This document shows positions 25,640 to 33,059 of a DNA stretch of 33,059 bases, one piece after another. Origin of the DNA: Gammaproteobacteria bacterium. Its GTDB lineage: Bacteria > Pseudomonadota > Gammaproteobacteria > HK1. The first letter of the stretch is position 1; each line of letters begins with the position of its first letter. Location of the stretch: assembly GCA_022822245.1 (NCBI GenBank), contig JAJECB010000172.1, forward strand, positions 1-33,059. The letters run 5' to 3'. The position numbers and the translations under genes are program-made. Below the pieces are notes generated by a model. It saw only the letters and a program-made list of their open reading frames with translations. It ran no database searches and was not told where the DNA came from.

Positions 25640-27118
25640 CTACGTCGTGTCCCGGCGGGGGAACTCGGCGAGGTGGTGGCGTTCGGCGTAGTAACGGCGG
25701 ACCGCCTCGCGGCGGCGGCGGTTGCGGGGTGGCTGGTCGGGCGGGATCGGGGTCGCCTTCCGGGCTCGCGCCATCAGCTCGGACTCCATGTCGGCGAGAT
25801 CCGCTCCCGCGAGGGATCCGTCCCGGACCACGTCGCGCCCGTCCACGACGAGGTGCCGGACGTGGGCGGAGGTCGCGCGGGTGAGGAGCACGTCGACCTC
25901 GTCGTCGCTCTCGACGAGGAAGTCGGCGCTCATCGCCCCATAGTCGAGGGCGACGAGGTCGGCCCTCGCGCCGGGCCGGACCGTGCCGTAGTCCTCGCTC
26001 CCGTCGATGACGCGGCAGCCGTTGCGAAGGGCAGCCTCGAAGAGCCGGGCGGGCGGGAATGCCGGCGTGAGACCGGTCCCGTTGTGGAGCCTCCAGGCGA
26101 GGTCCCGGAAGTAGTCCTGGTCGTCGTCGTGGGCGCCGCCGTCGAGCCCGAACCCGAAGCGAAGGCCGGTGTCGACGAAGCGCGAGAGCGGGGCGATCCC
26201 GGAGCGGAGCCGGAGGTTCGAGGAGGTGTTGACCGCCACCGTCACCCCTCGCTCGGCGAGGAGCTCGCATTCGGGCTCGGTGAGCTGCACGCCGTGGGCG
26301 ACGGCGAGCCGTGGCGAAAGGAACCCGATGTCGTCGAGGTGGCGGAGGATGCCCCGCGGGTAGGTGAAGTCCAGCCACTCCCGCTGCCGGGGCGATTCGA
26401 GGAGGTGCATATGGACCCGGCGGTCATGGTCGGCCGAGGCCCGGGCGATGCGCTCCAGGGTCGCGTCGAGGCACCACTGCGGGCCGATCGGTCCGTACTG
26501 CACCTGGAACCGCTCGCTCTCGAATGCGGCCGCGATCCCCTCCACCTGGTCCACCAGGTGGTCGGCGGGGTCGGAGCGGGAGAGGGCCGTCGTGAGCCGG
26601 TCCTGGTCCACCGGGTCGAGGTGCGGCAGCATTGCGCGCTGGTCACCATACGCGAAGGCATTGCGGTCAAGGACCGGGCACGAGAAAGCGACCCGGATCC
26701 CGACGTCCGCCGCTGCCCGCGCGACCTCCGCCGCCTCGTCGGCAAGCCGGTCCGCCGCGAGGGAGTTGTGACAGTGCACGGTCGCGCCGATTCCGGCCTG
26801 GGCCATCCGGCCGAAGGCGACGGCCGCTTCGAGCCCGGCGTCGATGGCCGGCCGGCCGGTGAGCGACGCGATCCAGCACTCGAGGGCGTCGTCGGCCCCG
26901 CCGAGGGCGAGCGGCCGCAGCCCGTAGCCGTGGTCGTGGGCGTTCACCATCGCCGGCAGGGCGAGGAGGTCCTCCCCGGTGTCGCGCTCGCGTGCGGCGA
27001 CGCCGGACTCCACCGATCGGATCCGGCCGTCCTCGACCTCCACCACCGCGTCGCGAAGCGCGCGCTCCCGTCCGGGAGCGGCGAGGAGCCGGCGGAACGA
27101 GAGCGTGCGCTCGCTCAT
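25640..27118 (-). CDS. Amidohydrolase family protein (metal-dependent deaminase/hydrolase)
   Basis: A 492-residue enzyme of the amidohydrolase superfamily, closest in style to the cytosine/guanine-deaminase and TrzA/AtzB group. The metal ligands are visible: HDH at 61-63 after LPAMVNA, H238 in VHMHLLES, H275 in AVAHGVQL and D326 in GFGLDGGAHDDD. The C-terminal composite strand domain includes DYGTVRPGARADLVALD and a final Arg-rich helix. It should hydrolyse a C-N or C-Cl bond of a cyclic or small nitrogen compound; the substrate is unknown. The ATG at 27118 is preferred because the 21 residues upstream in frame are not typical. It is 59 bp downstream of the AbrB-like gene and may be co-transcribed with it. 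Confidence 0.85.
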   Translation of the reverse strand: MSERTLSFRRLLAAPGRERALRDAVVEVEDGRIRSVESGVAARERDTGEDLLALPAMVNAHDHGYGLRPLALGGADDALECWIASLTGRPAIDAGLEAAVAFGRMAQAGIGATVHCHNSLAADRLADEAAEVARAAADVGIRVAFSCPVLDRNAFAYGDQRAMLPHLDPVDQDRLTTALSRSDPADHLVDQVEGIAAAFESERFQVQYGPIGPQWCLDATLERIARASADHDRRVHMHLLESPRQREWLDFTYPRGILRHLDDIGFLSPRLAVAHGVQLTEPECELLAERGVTVAVNTSSNLRLRSGIAPLSRFVDTGLRFGFGLDGGAHDDDQDYFRDLAWRLHNGTGLTPAFPPARLFEAALRNGCRVIDGSEDYGTVRPGARADLVALDYGAMSADFLVESDDEVDVLLTRATSAHVRHLVVDGRDVVRDGSLAGADLADMESELMARARKATPIPPDQPPRNRRRREAVRRYYAERHHLAEFPRRDTT

Positions 27119-27177
27119 GCGCCCGGCGTCTCGAATCGTGGAGTCACGAGGACGGAGGTGTCGAACAGCGTGCGCAC

Positions 27178-27444
27178 TCAACGCGGGGTGCGGGTGAAGC
27201 GCGCGTGACGCGCACTGCGCTCGGCACGCACGAATTCACCGACGTCGAGCGCGGTGCGGTTCGTGCCGTGATGCACGAGGATCCCCTCCTTGCGAACGAG
27301 CGCAGGCTCGGTGTTGGCCCGGCGGAGGATGATGCCGTCGACGTCGGCCTCGATCTCGAGCTCGCATCCCGGCGTGAGGTTGAACTGTTCGCGAAGTGGT
27401 TTCTGGACGACGAGGCGCCCTGCGTTGTCAATGGTAACGACCAT
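27178..27444 (-). CDS. AbrB/MazE-like (SpoVT-AbrB fold) DNA-binding protein, solitary
   Basis: An 88-residue protein whose first 45 residues form a swapped-hairpin AbrB domain: VVTIDNAGRLVVQKPLRE, FNLTPGCELEIEAD, GIILRRAN. Such proteins are usually VapB/MazE-type antitoxins that bind the promoter of their own operon. Here no PIN or MazF toxin gene follows; the next gene is the amidohydrolase. The C-terminal tail (GEFVRAERSARHARF) would normally contact the toxin. I chose ATG 27444 because the conserved domain starts there and a -10 element lies 6 nt upstream; ATGs at 27480 and 27474 in frame would extend it. It could be an orphan antitoxin or a local regulator of the amidohydrolase. Confidence 0.8.
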   Translation of the reverse strand: MVVTIDNAGRLVVQKPLREQFNLTPGCELEIEADVDGIILRRANTEPALVRKEGILVHHGTNRTALDVGEFVRAERSARHARFTRTPR

Positions 27445-27480
27445 GCCGGGAAGGTATCCGGCATGGCAACGCATGGTCAA
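27441..27480 (-). promoter_or_regulatory. Promoter and palindromic operator of the AbrB-like gene
   Basis: A perfect 9-bp inverted repeat, CCATGCCGG (27441-27449) and CCGGCATGG (27458-27466), separated by 8 bp, covers the start codon. On the minus strand TTGACC (27480-27475) and TACCTT (27456-27451) lie 18 bp apart, and the -10 is inside the palindrome, 6 nt before the ATG. This fits autorepression by the AbrB-like protein and a leaderless transcript. The operator reading is inferred from position. Confidence 0.55.
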
Positions 27481-27529
27481 CGGTCGCCGGTCGCGGATCG
27501 GTTGTCGTTGTTCGGTGCATCGGACTCGG

Positions 27530-27862
27530 TTAGCTCGCCCCGGAGTTCCAGTCCGCGACCACCGGATGGTCCTTTTCGGTGCGAAATTCGGGGGCGACGC
27601 CGCCGGGGCTGCCCCAGCCGGTGACGTGGTCTGCGAAGAACTCCGCGTTGACGGCCAGGAACGGGGCGGACTCGGGGGGGAGATCCTCCTCGGCGAAGAT
27701 CGCCTCGACCGGGCATACCGAGACGCAGATGGCGCAGTTCACGCACTCGTCCGGCTGGATGTAGAACATCCGGCCGCCCTCGTAGATGCAATCCACCGGG
27801 CATACGTTCGTGCAGTCGCCGTCCTTGACGTCGATGCACGCTTCGTTGATGACGTAGGTCAT
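27530..27862 (-). CDS. fdxA: 7Fe ferredoxin (FdxA type, [3Fe-4S][4Fe-4S])
   Basis: A 110-residue electron carrier. The N-terminal cluster motifs are C9-x7-C17-x3-C21-P and C25; the second set is C40-x2-C43-x2-C46-x3-C50-P. The long C9-C17 spacing is that of seven-iron ferredoxins such as mycobacterial and Pseudomonas FdxA. The start MTYVINEACIDVKDGDC and the tail with AVNAEFFADHVTGWG are typical. It is the last gene of the catabolic operon: ATG 27862 overlaps the stop of a 30-codon ORF, which itself overlaps the enoyl-CoA hydratase gene. It may supply or accept electrons for the FAD-dependent oxidoreductase encoded upstream, but a general housekeeping role is equally possible. Confidence 0.92.
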   Translation of the reverse strand: MTYVINEACIDVKDGDCTNVCPVDCIYEGGRMFYIQPDECVNCAICVSVCPVEAIFAEEDLPPESAPFLAVNAEFFADHVTGWGSPGGVAPEFRTEKDHPVVADWNSGAS

Positions 27863-27951
27863 GCGGACGCCCCGCCGGTCATCGTCGGTTCCGGGCTACT
27901 CCTGGCGGGGTCGGTCTGCATCTTCGATCCGTTCATGACCGGCACCGTCAT
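27859..27951 (-). pseudogene. 30-codon ORF, probable remnant of a CoA-transferase gene
   Basis: It starts ATG 27951 (ATGA overlap with the enoyl-CoA hydratase stop) and ends with an ATGA overlap onto the ferredoxin start. Its first nine codons, MTVPVMNGS, match the first nine of the CoA-transferase gene (MAVPVTNGA) at 21 of 27 nucleotides. The rest (KMQTDPARSSPEPTMTGG) is low in structure. I infer the collapsed start of a second CaiB-type gene kept as a coupling ORF. A functional micro-protein cannot be excluded. Confidence 0.45.
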
Positions 27952-28754
27952 CGACCCTTCCAGACCGGTGCGCGCTTCTCGCGGAACGCGGCGACTCCCT
28001 CGTCGGCGTCCTCGCTCTCGAGCGCGGCGACGAGGCTCGGGAGGCCGGCGATGCGGGCCTCGCGCTCGCCGAGGTGCGCGGTGTCCGCGGCGGAACGCTT
28101 GATCGCCCGCAGGCTCAAGGGCGCGCAGGCGAGGATGTCCTCCACCCACGCGTCCACCGCCCGGTCGAGCTCCGCGTCCGGCGCGACCTCGTTGACGAGG
28201 CCGGCGGCGAGGGCCTCCGCGGCCCCGATGCGCCGTCCGGTGAGGAGGAGACCCATCGCGACCGTGCGCGGCAGCCGGCGGGGAAGGGTGACCATGGCGT
28301 CGAGGGGAAGGCGCCCGACCCGGGGCTCCGGGAGGCCGAAGGACGCGGATTGCGCCGCGACGAGGATGTCGCAGCCGAGGGCCATCTCGAAGCCGCCGCC
28401 GAGGGCGATGCCGTTGATCCGCCCGACGACGGGCACGGAGAGCCGGCCGGCGAGGGCGATCCCCCCGAAACCGTGGCGGCCGGACCGGGCCCAGTAGGCG
28501 AGGCCGCCCGGTCCGTCCTCCTTCATGTCCGCCCCCGCGCAGAACGCGCGGCCGGTGCCGGTGAGCACGACGCAACGCACGTCCGGGTCACGCTCGACCG
28601 CGTCCCAAATCTCGCCCAGGGCGGCGTCCGTCGCCGAATCGACCGCGTTCAGGCGCTCGGGCCGATCCAGGGTGACCCGTGCGACGCCGTCCGCGCGCTC
28701 GAAGCGCACTCCTTGGCCGGAGGTTCCGGCGCCGTCTCGCTCCGCATCCTTCAC
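27948..28754 (-). CDS. Enoyl-CoA hydratase/isomerase (crotonase) family protein
   Basis: A 268-residue crotonase. The oxyanion-hole segments are FCAGADMKE (71-79) and GIALGGGFEMALGCD (115-129). Both catalytic-type glutamates appear present: E123 in GGGFEMA and E143 in FGLPEPRVG. The stretch after E143 is RVGRLPLDAMVTLPRRL, not the GAGGTQRL of classic hydratases, so the exact reaction (hydration, isomerisation, hydrolysis) is open; carnitinyl-CoA dehydratase-like activity is one option given the CaiB-type neighbour. The GTG at 28754 overlaps the stop of the CoA-transferase gene (GTGA), which fixes the start. An acyl-CoA substrate from the preceding CoA-transferase step is likely. Confidence 0.88.
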   Translation of the reverse strand: MKDAERDGAGTSGQGVRFERADGVARVTLDRPERLNAVDSATDAALGEIWDAVERDPDVRCVVLTGTGRAFCAGADMKEDGPGGLAYWARSGRHGFGGIALAGRLSVPVVGRINGIALGGGFEMALGCDILVAAQSASFGLPEPRVGRLPLDAMVTLPRRLPRTVAMGLLLTGRRIGAAEALAAGLVNEVAPDAELDRAVDAWVEDILACAPLSLRAIKRSAADTAHLGEREARIAGLPSLVAALESEDADEGVAAFREKRAPVWKGR

Positions 28755-29950
28755 GCCGCCGACTCCTCCCCGCTCGGCTCCGCCATGTCCGCCATCTCCG
28801 CGAGCACATCGTCGTGGTGCTCGTCGAGCCTCGGGGGCGGATGCCGGATCGCGAACGGGGCGGCGGACATCTCGATCGGCGAGGCGACGAGGCGAACCGG
28901 CCCGGCGGCGGTGGGCTCCGATTCGACGATCATCCGGTTGAACGCGGTCTGGGGATCGGCGAGCGCTTCCTCGAGCGACATGACGGGCGCGCACAGGATA
29001 TCGACGCCCTCGAGGCGCTCCACCCAGTGGGCGGTCGTGCCGGTCGCGAACTTCTCCCGAAAGATTGCCTGGAGCTCCGCGCGATGCGCCGTCTGCTGCT
29101 CGTGGCTCTCGTATCTCGAGTCCCCCGACAGGTCGTCGAGATCGAGCGCGCGACAGATCTCGCGGAGCGGGTTCGCCTTGAACGCCCCCACCATCACGAT
29201 CGCGCCGTCCGTGGTCTCGAAGACACCGGACAAGGGGTACGCCGCCCAGTTGAGCTCGCGCCCGCGCATGAGGTGCATCGCGGCCTCCTGCATCTGCATC
29301 GCGAGCATGGAGTTGTAGAGGGAGACCGAGATCCGTTGCCCCTCGCCCGTCCGCTCGCGCTGGAGGAGCGCCAGCAGGATCCCCTGCACCAGGTGCATGC
29401 CGGCCGCGTAGTCCGCGAGCGCGGTGGGGTAGACGGAGAGGGGGATCTCCGGGCCGGAGCGCCGGTGCATGGCCCCGGTCATCGCCTGGGCGAGCACGTC
29501 CTGGCCGCCCTTGCCCTTGCGCACGTACGGACCGTCGCGCCCGTAGCCGGACCCCATCGCCCAGATGATGCGCGGGTTGATGCGCTTGAGGTCCTCGTAG
29601 CCGAAGCCCATCCGCTCCATGACCCCGGGGCGGAAGTTGTTCACCACCACGTCGGCGGTCTCGGCGAGCCGCCGCACGGTCTCCCGGTCCGACTCGGACT
29701 TGAGGTCGAGGGCGAGGCTTCGCTTGTTGCGGTTGAGGCTCGCGAACACCGGGTTGTTCCCGCCGTCCGGATCCTCGCCGACGCTCCAGCGCGAGAGGTC
29801 GCCCATCCCCGCCCGCTCGATCTTGATGACGTCCGCCCCGTAGTCGCCGAGCATCTGGGTGCAGCAGGGGCCCATCATGACCTGGGTGAAGTCGAGGATC
29901 CGCACCCCTTCGAGGGGGAGGGGCGCCCCGTTCGTCACCGGAACCGCCAT
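28751..29950 (-). CDS. CaiB/BaiF (class III) CoA-transferase
   Basis: A 399-residue class III CoA-transferase. It opens with LEGVRILDFTQVMMGPCC and has the family signature GADVIKIER near 38-46. RNKRSLALDLK, VVVNNFRPGVMERMG and the CoA-carrying aspartate D180 in ALADYAAGMH are all visible. It would move CoA onto a carboxylic acid so that later enzymes can work on it. The ATG at 29950 shares its A with the stop of the oxidoreductase gene (TGATG), and the stop overlaps the hydratase start. The gene order (transporter, oxidoreductase, CoA-transferase, crotonase, ferredoxin) points to breakdown of an imported acid. The substrate is not predictable. Confidence 0.92.
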   Translation of the reverse strand: MAVPVTNGAPLPLEGVRILDFTQVMMGPCCTQMLGDYGADVIKIERAGMGDLSRWSVGEDPDGGNNPVFASLNRNKRSLALDLKSESDRETVRRLAETADVVVNNFRPGVMERMGFGYEDLKRINPRIIWAMGSGYGRDGPYVRKGKGGQDVLAQAMTGAMHRRSGPEIPLSVYPTALADYAAGMHLVQGILLALLQRERTGEGQRISVSLYNSMLAMQMQEAAMHLMRGRELNWAAYPLSGVFETTDGAIVMVGAFKANPLREICRALDLDDLSGDSRYESHEQQTAHRAELQAIFREKFATGTTAHWVERLEGVDILCAPVMSLEEALADPQTAFNRMIVESEPTAAGPVRLVASPIEMSAAPFAIRHPPPRLDEHHDDVLAEMADMAEPSGEESAA

Positions 29951-31326
29951 CACGCCGCCTCCGGCTCGGCGATCCGCGCGTTGGACGCGGGGCGGTCCCC
30001 GGGGTCGGCCCCCTGCGCGCGCATCCGCTGCTGGATGCGGCCGACCTCGACCTCCCGGACGGTGGTGCCGCCGTCGAGGGCAAGCGCGGCCGCGATGCCG
30101 GCCGCTTCGCCCATCGCCATGCAGGGGGGGATCTCGCGGCTTACCTTCTGCGCCGACGGGGTCGCGGAGTAGTGCCGCCCGGCGACGAGAAGCTGCTCCA
30201 CCCCGACCGGGAGCAGCGCCCGGTACGGGGTGTAGTAGTCGCGACCGCGGCAGACCGAGTCCGCGAAGTGGACGCGTTCCATGACGTCCTCCTTGGTGAC
30301 GACGTACTCGCCCTTGAGGAGCCGCGTCTGCCGCACCCCGGTCTGGGGGGCGAAATCGACGAAGTACGCGCGCTCGAACCCGGGCACGTTCGCGCGGGCG
30401 TAGTCGAGGAGGGCCCGCATCCGGCGCCGCCCCTCGAACTCGGCCGCGGTGAGGTCCGCAACCTTCATCCCGTCGAAGCCCGTCATGTGCGGGCAGTTGC
30501 ACCAGACGATGCCGGGGAGGGGAGTCTTCAGCCACCAGTACTGCCAGCACCCTCCGATGAGGCGCTTGGCCTGGCGGTCGACCTCCGCGAAGCGCTCCGG
30601 CTCCTCGTACTGGAAGCGCTCGGCGGCATCGGTGTCCACCCCGCCGATGCGCGACACGGTGGTGACGATGTAGGCGCCCTCCTCGAACGCCGCCCCCGCG
30701 CTCGCCGCGACATCGAGGTCGCCGGTGGCGTCGATCACCACGTCCCCCCGGATCGCCTGCGACCCCTCCTTGGTCTCGACGATCACCCCGGCGGCCCGGC
30801 CGTCCTCGCCGACGACCGCGGACTGGAACCAGCTATGGAGGCGAAGCTCGACGCCAGCCTCGGTGACCATTTCGAGAGCGGTGTGCTTGAAGCCCTCCGG
30901 GTCGAAGGCGGCGGCGAAGATGATGGGGTGCGGCTTGGTGTGGGTGTGGAAGTCGAAGACTCCCCATCGCGACCACTTGCGCCACATCGCCTCGGTGGCG
31001 CGCACCCGGGGGTCCCGGTCGGCGTCGGGCGGATACACGCAGAGCCCCCGGCGGTGCATGCGCTCGATCATCTCCATCGCGAGGCCGCGGACGGAGACCT
31101 CGGTATCGTTGTGCATGTCGTCGAGCACGAGGACCATCCCGCCCGAGGCGAGCCCTCCGAGGTAGGGGTAGCGCTCGACCAGGGTGACGCTCGCTCCGTT
31201 CCGGGCGGCGGAGACGGCGGCCGCGATGCCGGCCGCGCCCCCGCCCACCACCAGGACGTCCGACGCGGCGACGACCGGGACCCGGCTCTCCGGCCGGATC
31301 AGCGAAGTTGGGTTCGACGTTTGCAT
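29950..31326 (-). CDS. FAD-dependent oxidoreductase (FAD_oxidored family)
   Basis: A 458-residue flavoprotein. The dinucleotide-binding motif VLVVGGGAAGIAAAVSAA lies at 24-41 with the ribose-binding E51, followed by YPYLGGLASGGMV, typical of the FAD_oxidored family. The C-terminal FAD motif includes LLVAGRHYSATPSAQKVSR and PPCMAMGEAAGIAAALAL. AGGAGGAGAA stands about 9 nt before ATG 31326. There is no signal peptide, so it is cytoplasmic. It probably oxidises or dehydrogenates the imported compound before or after CoA activation. Family members are mostly uncharacterised, so the electron acceptor and substrate are open. It overlaps the CoA-transferase gene by one base and follows the permease gene by 50 bp. 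Confidence 0.88.
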   Translation of the reverse strand: MQTSNPTSLIRPESRVPVVAASDVLVVGGGAAGIAAAVSAARNGASVTLVERYPYLGGLASGGMVLVLDDMHNDTEVSVRGLAMEMIERMHRRGLCVYPPDADRDPRVRATEAMWRKWSRWGVFDFHTHTKPHPIIFAAAFDPEGFKHTALEMVTEAGVELRLHSWFQSAVVGEDGRAAGVIVETKEGSQAIRGDVVIDATGDLDVAASAGAAFEEGAYIVTTVSRIGGVDTDAAERFQYEEPERFAEVDRQAKRLIGGCWQYWWLKTPLPGIVWCNCPHMTGFDGMKVADLTAAEFEGRRRMRALLDYARANVPGFERAYFVDFAPQTGVRQTRLLKGEYVVTKEDVMERVHFADSVCRGRDYYTPYRALLPVGVEQLLVAGRHYSATPSAQKVSREIPPCMAMGEAAGIAAALALDGGTTVREVEVGRIQQRMRAQGADPGDRPASNARIAEPEAA

Positions 31327-31376
31327 CCGGTTTTCTCCTCCTGGCCCCGCGTGGTGCCTCGCGCATCCGGGGGCGG

Positions 31377-32221
31377 TCAGAACACCTCGGGGGGCTTCCA
31401 CTTGAGCACCCGCCGCTCGACGAGGGTGACGATCGCGAACGCCGCGACCGCCATCCCCGCCCCGAGGATGACGGTGGCGTAAAGGAGCGGCGCGCGGTAG
31501 TTGTAGGTGGCCTCGAGGATGAGGGCGCCGAGGCCGTAGTTGGAGCCGATCCACTCCCCGACGATGGCCCCGATGACGCACGTCGTCGACGCGATCTTGA
31601 GGGCCGCGAACAGGAACGGGAGGGAGCTCTGGATCCGGATCTTGAACAGCACCTCCCGGCCGTTCGCGGACAGGACCCGCATCAGCTCCAGCATCTGGGG
31701 GCTCACCGCCTTCAGCCCCCGCACCATGTTGACGAGGGTGGGAAAGAAGCAGATGAGGGCGGCGATGACGATCTTCGGCGCGTAGCCGTTCCCGAGCAGG
31801 AGCACGAGGATCGGGGCGACCGCGATGATCGGGATCGTGTTGACGAAGACCGCGATGGGATAGAACGCCCGCTCCGCGAGCTGGCTGTGCACGAACCACA
31901 CCGCGAGCACCGCGGCCACGGTGTTCCCGACGAGGAAGCCGGAGGCCGCCTCCATCAAGGTCGGCCAGAAGTTGGTCCAGAGGATGTCGCCCCGCTCCAC
32001 GAACACCTGGAGGACCTGCACCGGGCTCGGGGCGATCCAGGTCGGCACCCCGAACCCGGAGACGATGCCCTGCCAGAGGGCGAGGATCCCGAACGCGGCC
32101 ACGATCGCGGGAGCGCGCCGGCGCCACCTCCCGGCCGCCGGCCGGGCGCGCCTCCCGTTGCCGGCGGCAGAGTCCGCCGCCGGCGCCCGCGCCGGCCGGG
32201 GAGCGGCTCCGCGAGGGCCGT

Positions 32222-32225
<4 letters not shown>
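31377..32225 (-). CDS. NitT/TauT-family ABC transporter permease
   Basis: A 282-residue permease of the nitrate/sulfonate/taurine group. After a basic N-terminal tail, membrane helices begin near 39-60 and continue at about 92-112, 122-146, 150-166, 208-224 and 248-270. The coupling loop is around 178-204 (LELMRVLSANGREVLFKIRI). The only start that fits is TTG 32225, with GGAGGA 6 nt upstream and a TTGA overlap with the stop of the ATPase gene. The family moves small anions or organic molecules such as sulfonates, bicarbonate, riboflavin or pyrimidine precursors. The matching binding protein is not in the window. Confidence 0.88.

Positions 32226-33059
<834 letters not shown>

Noticed and set aside
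25673..27208. 511-codon plus-strand open frame opposite the amidohydrolase
   Set aside because: The minus-strand product has all amidohydrolase metal ligands; the plus-strand translation is Val/Gly/Arg-rich without motifs.
27178..27480. Longer form of the AbrB-like protein starting at 27480
   Set aside because: The additional 12 residues are not part of the domain, and the promoter elements would then lie within the coding sequence.
28679..30172. 497-codon plus-strand open frame opposite the CoA-transferase
   Set aside because: His/Arg/Val-rich mirror frame; the CoA-transferase on the minus strand is unambiguous.

Overview
The window comes from a GC-rich Gram-negative bacterium, probably a proteobacterium. 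It carries periplasmic binding proteins with Sec signal peptides, ProV/ProW/ProX-type and NitT/TauT-type ABC transporters, a CaiB/BaiF CoA-transferase and a 7Fe ferredoxin. No rRNA, tRNA, insertion sequence or CRISPR array was seen, so the taxon cannot be narrowed further.

Left flank (1-7430): a truncated sugar-type solute-binding protein gene (minus strand) is divergent from a formylglycine-type sulfatase. The 406-bp region between them holds a near-perfect 19-bp inverted repeat. A PhyH-type dioxygenase follows, then the 3' remnant of a lost gene, then a complete glycine betaine/proline-type ABC transporter (ATPase, permease, binding protein) closed by a strong hairpin.

Centre (7562-24730): a 17-kb defence cluster, all on the plus strand, nearly every junction overlapping or within about 10 bp. 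I read it as a single-strand DNA phosphorothioation system of the SspABCD-SspFGH type. SspA (cysteine desulfurase), SspB (DUF4007 nickase family), SspC (P-loop ATPase) and SspD (PAPS-reductase-like ATP pyrophosphatase) would put sulfur into the DNA backbone. SspF, SspG and the 1,843-residue SspH (candidate PD-(D/E)XK nuclease plus FtsK-like motor) would act against unmodified DNA. The last gene is a phosphorothioation-associated putative methyltransferase. Two small genes of unknown function sit directly upstream and are coupled to sspA by 4-nt stop/start overlaps, so they are candidate unrecognised members of the system. The cluster visibly uses more A/T-ending codons than its flanks, which suggests horizontal acquisition.

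Boundary (24724-25553): a minus-strand MNT/HEPN toxin-antitoxin pair converges on the methyltransferase and overlaps its 3' end by 7 bp. Its promoter is placed so that the MNT mRNA would be leaderless.

Right flank (25640-33059, minus strand): an amidohydrolase; a solitary AbrB/MazE-like regulator with a palindromic operator over its promoter and start codon; and a compact catabolic operon running NitT/TauT ATPase (partial), permease, FAD-dependent oxidoreductase, CaiB/BaiF CoA-transferase, enoyl-CoA hydratase, a 30-codon ORF that looks like a CoA-transferase gene remnant, and ferredoxin. The operon probably imports and degrades an organic acid or similar compound through CoA thioesters; the substrate cannot be told from the sequence.
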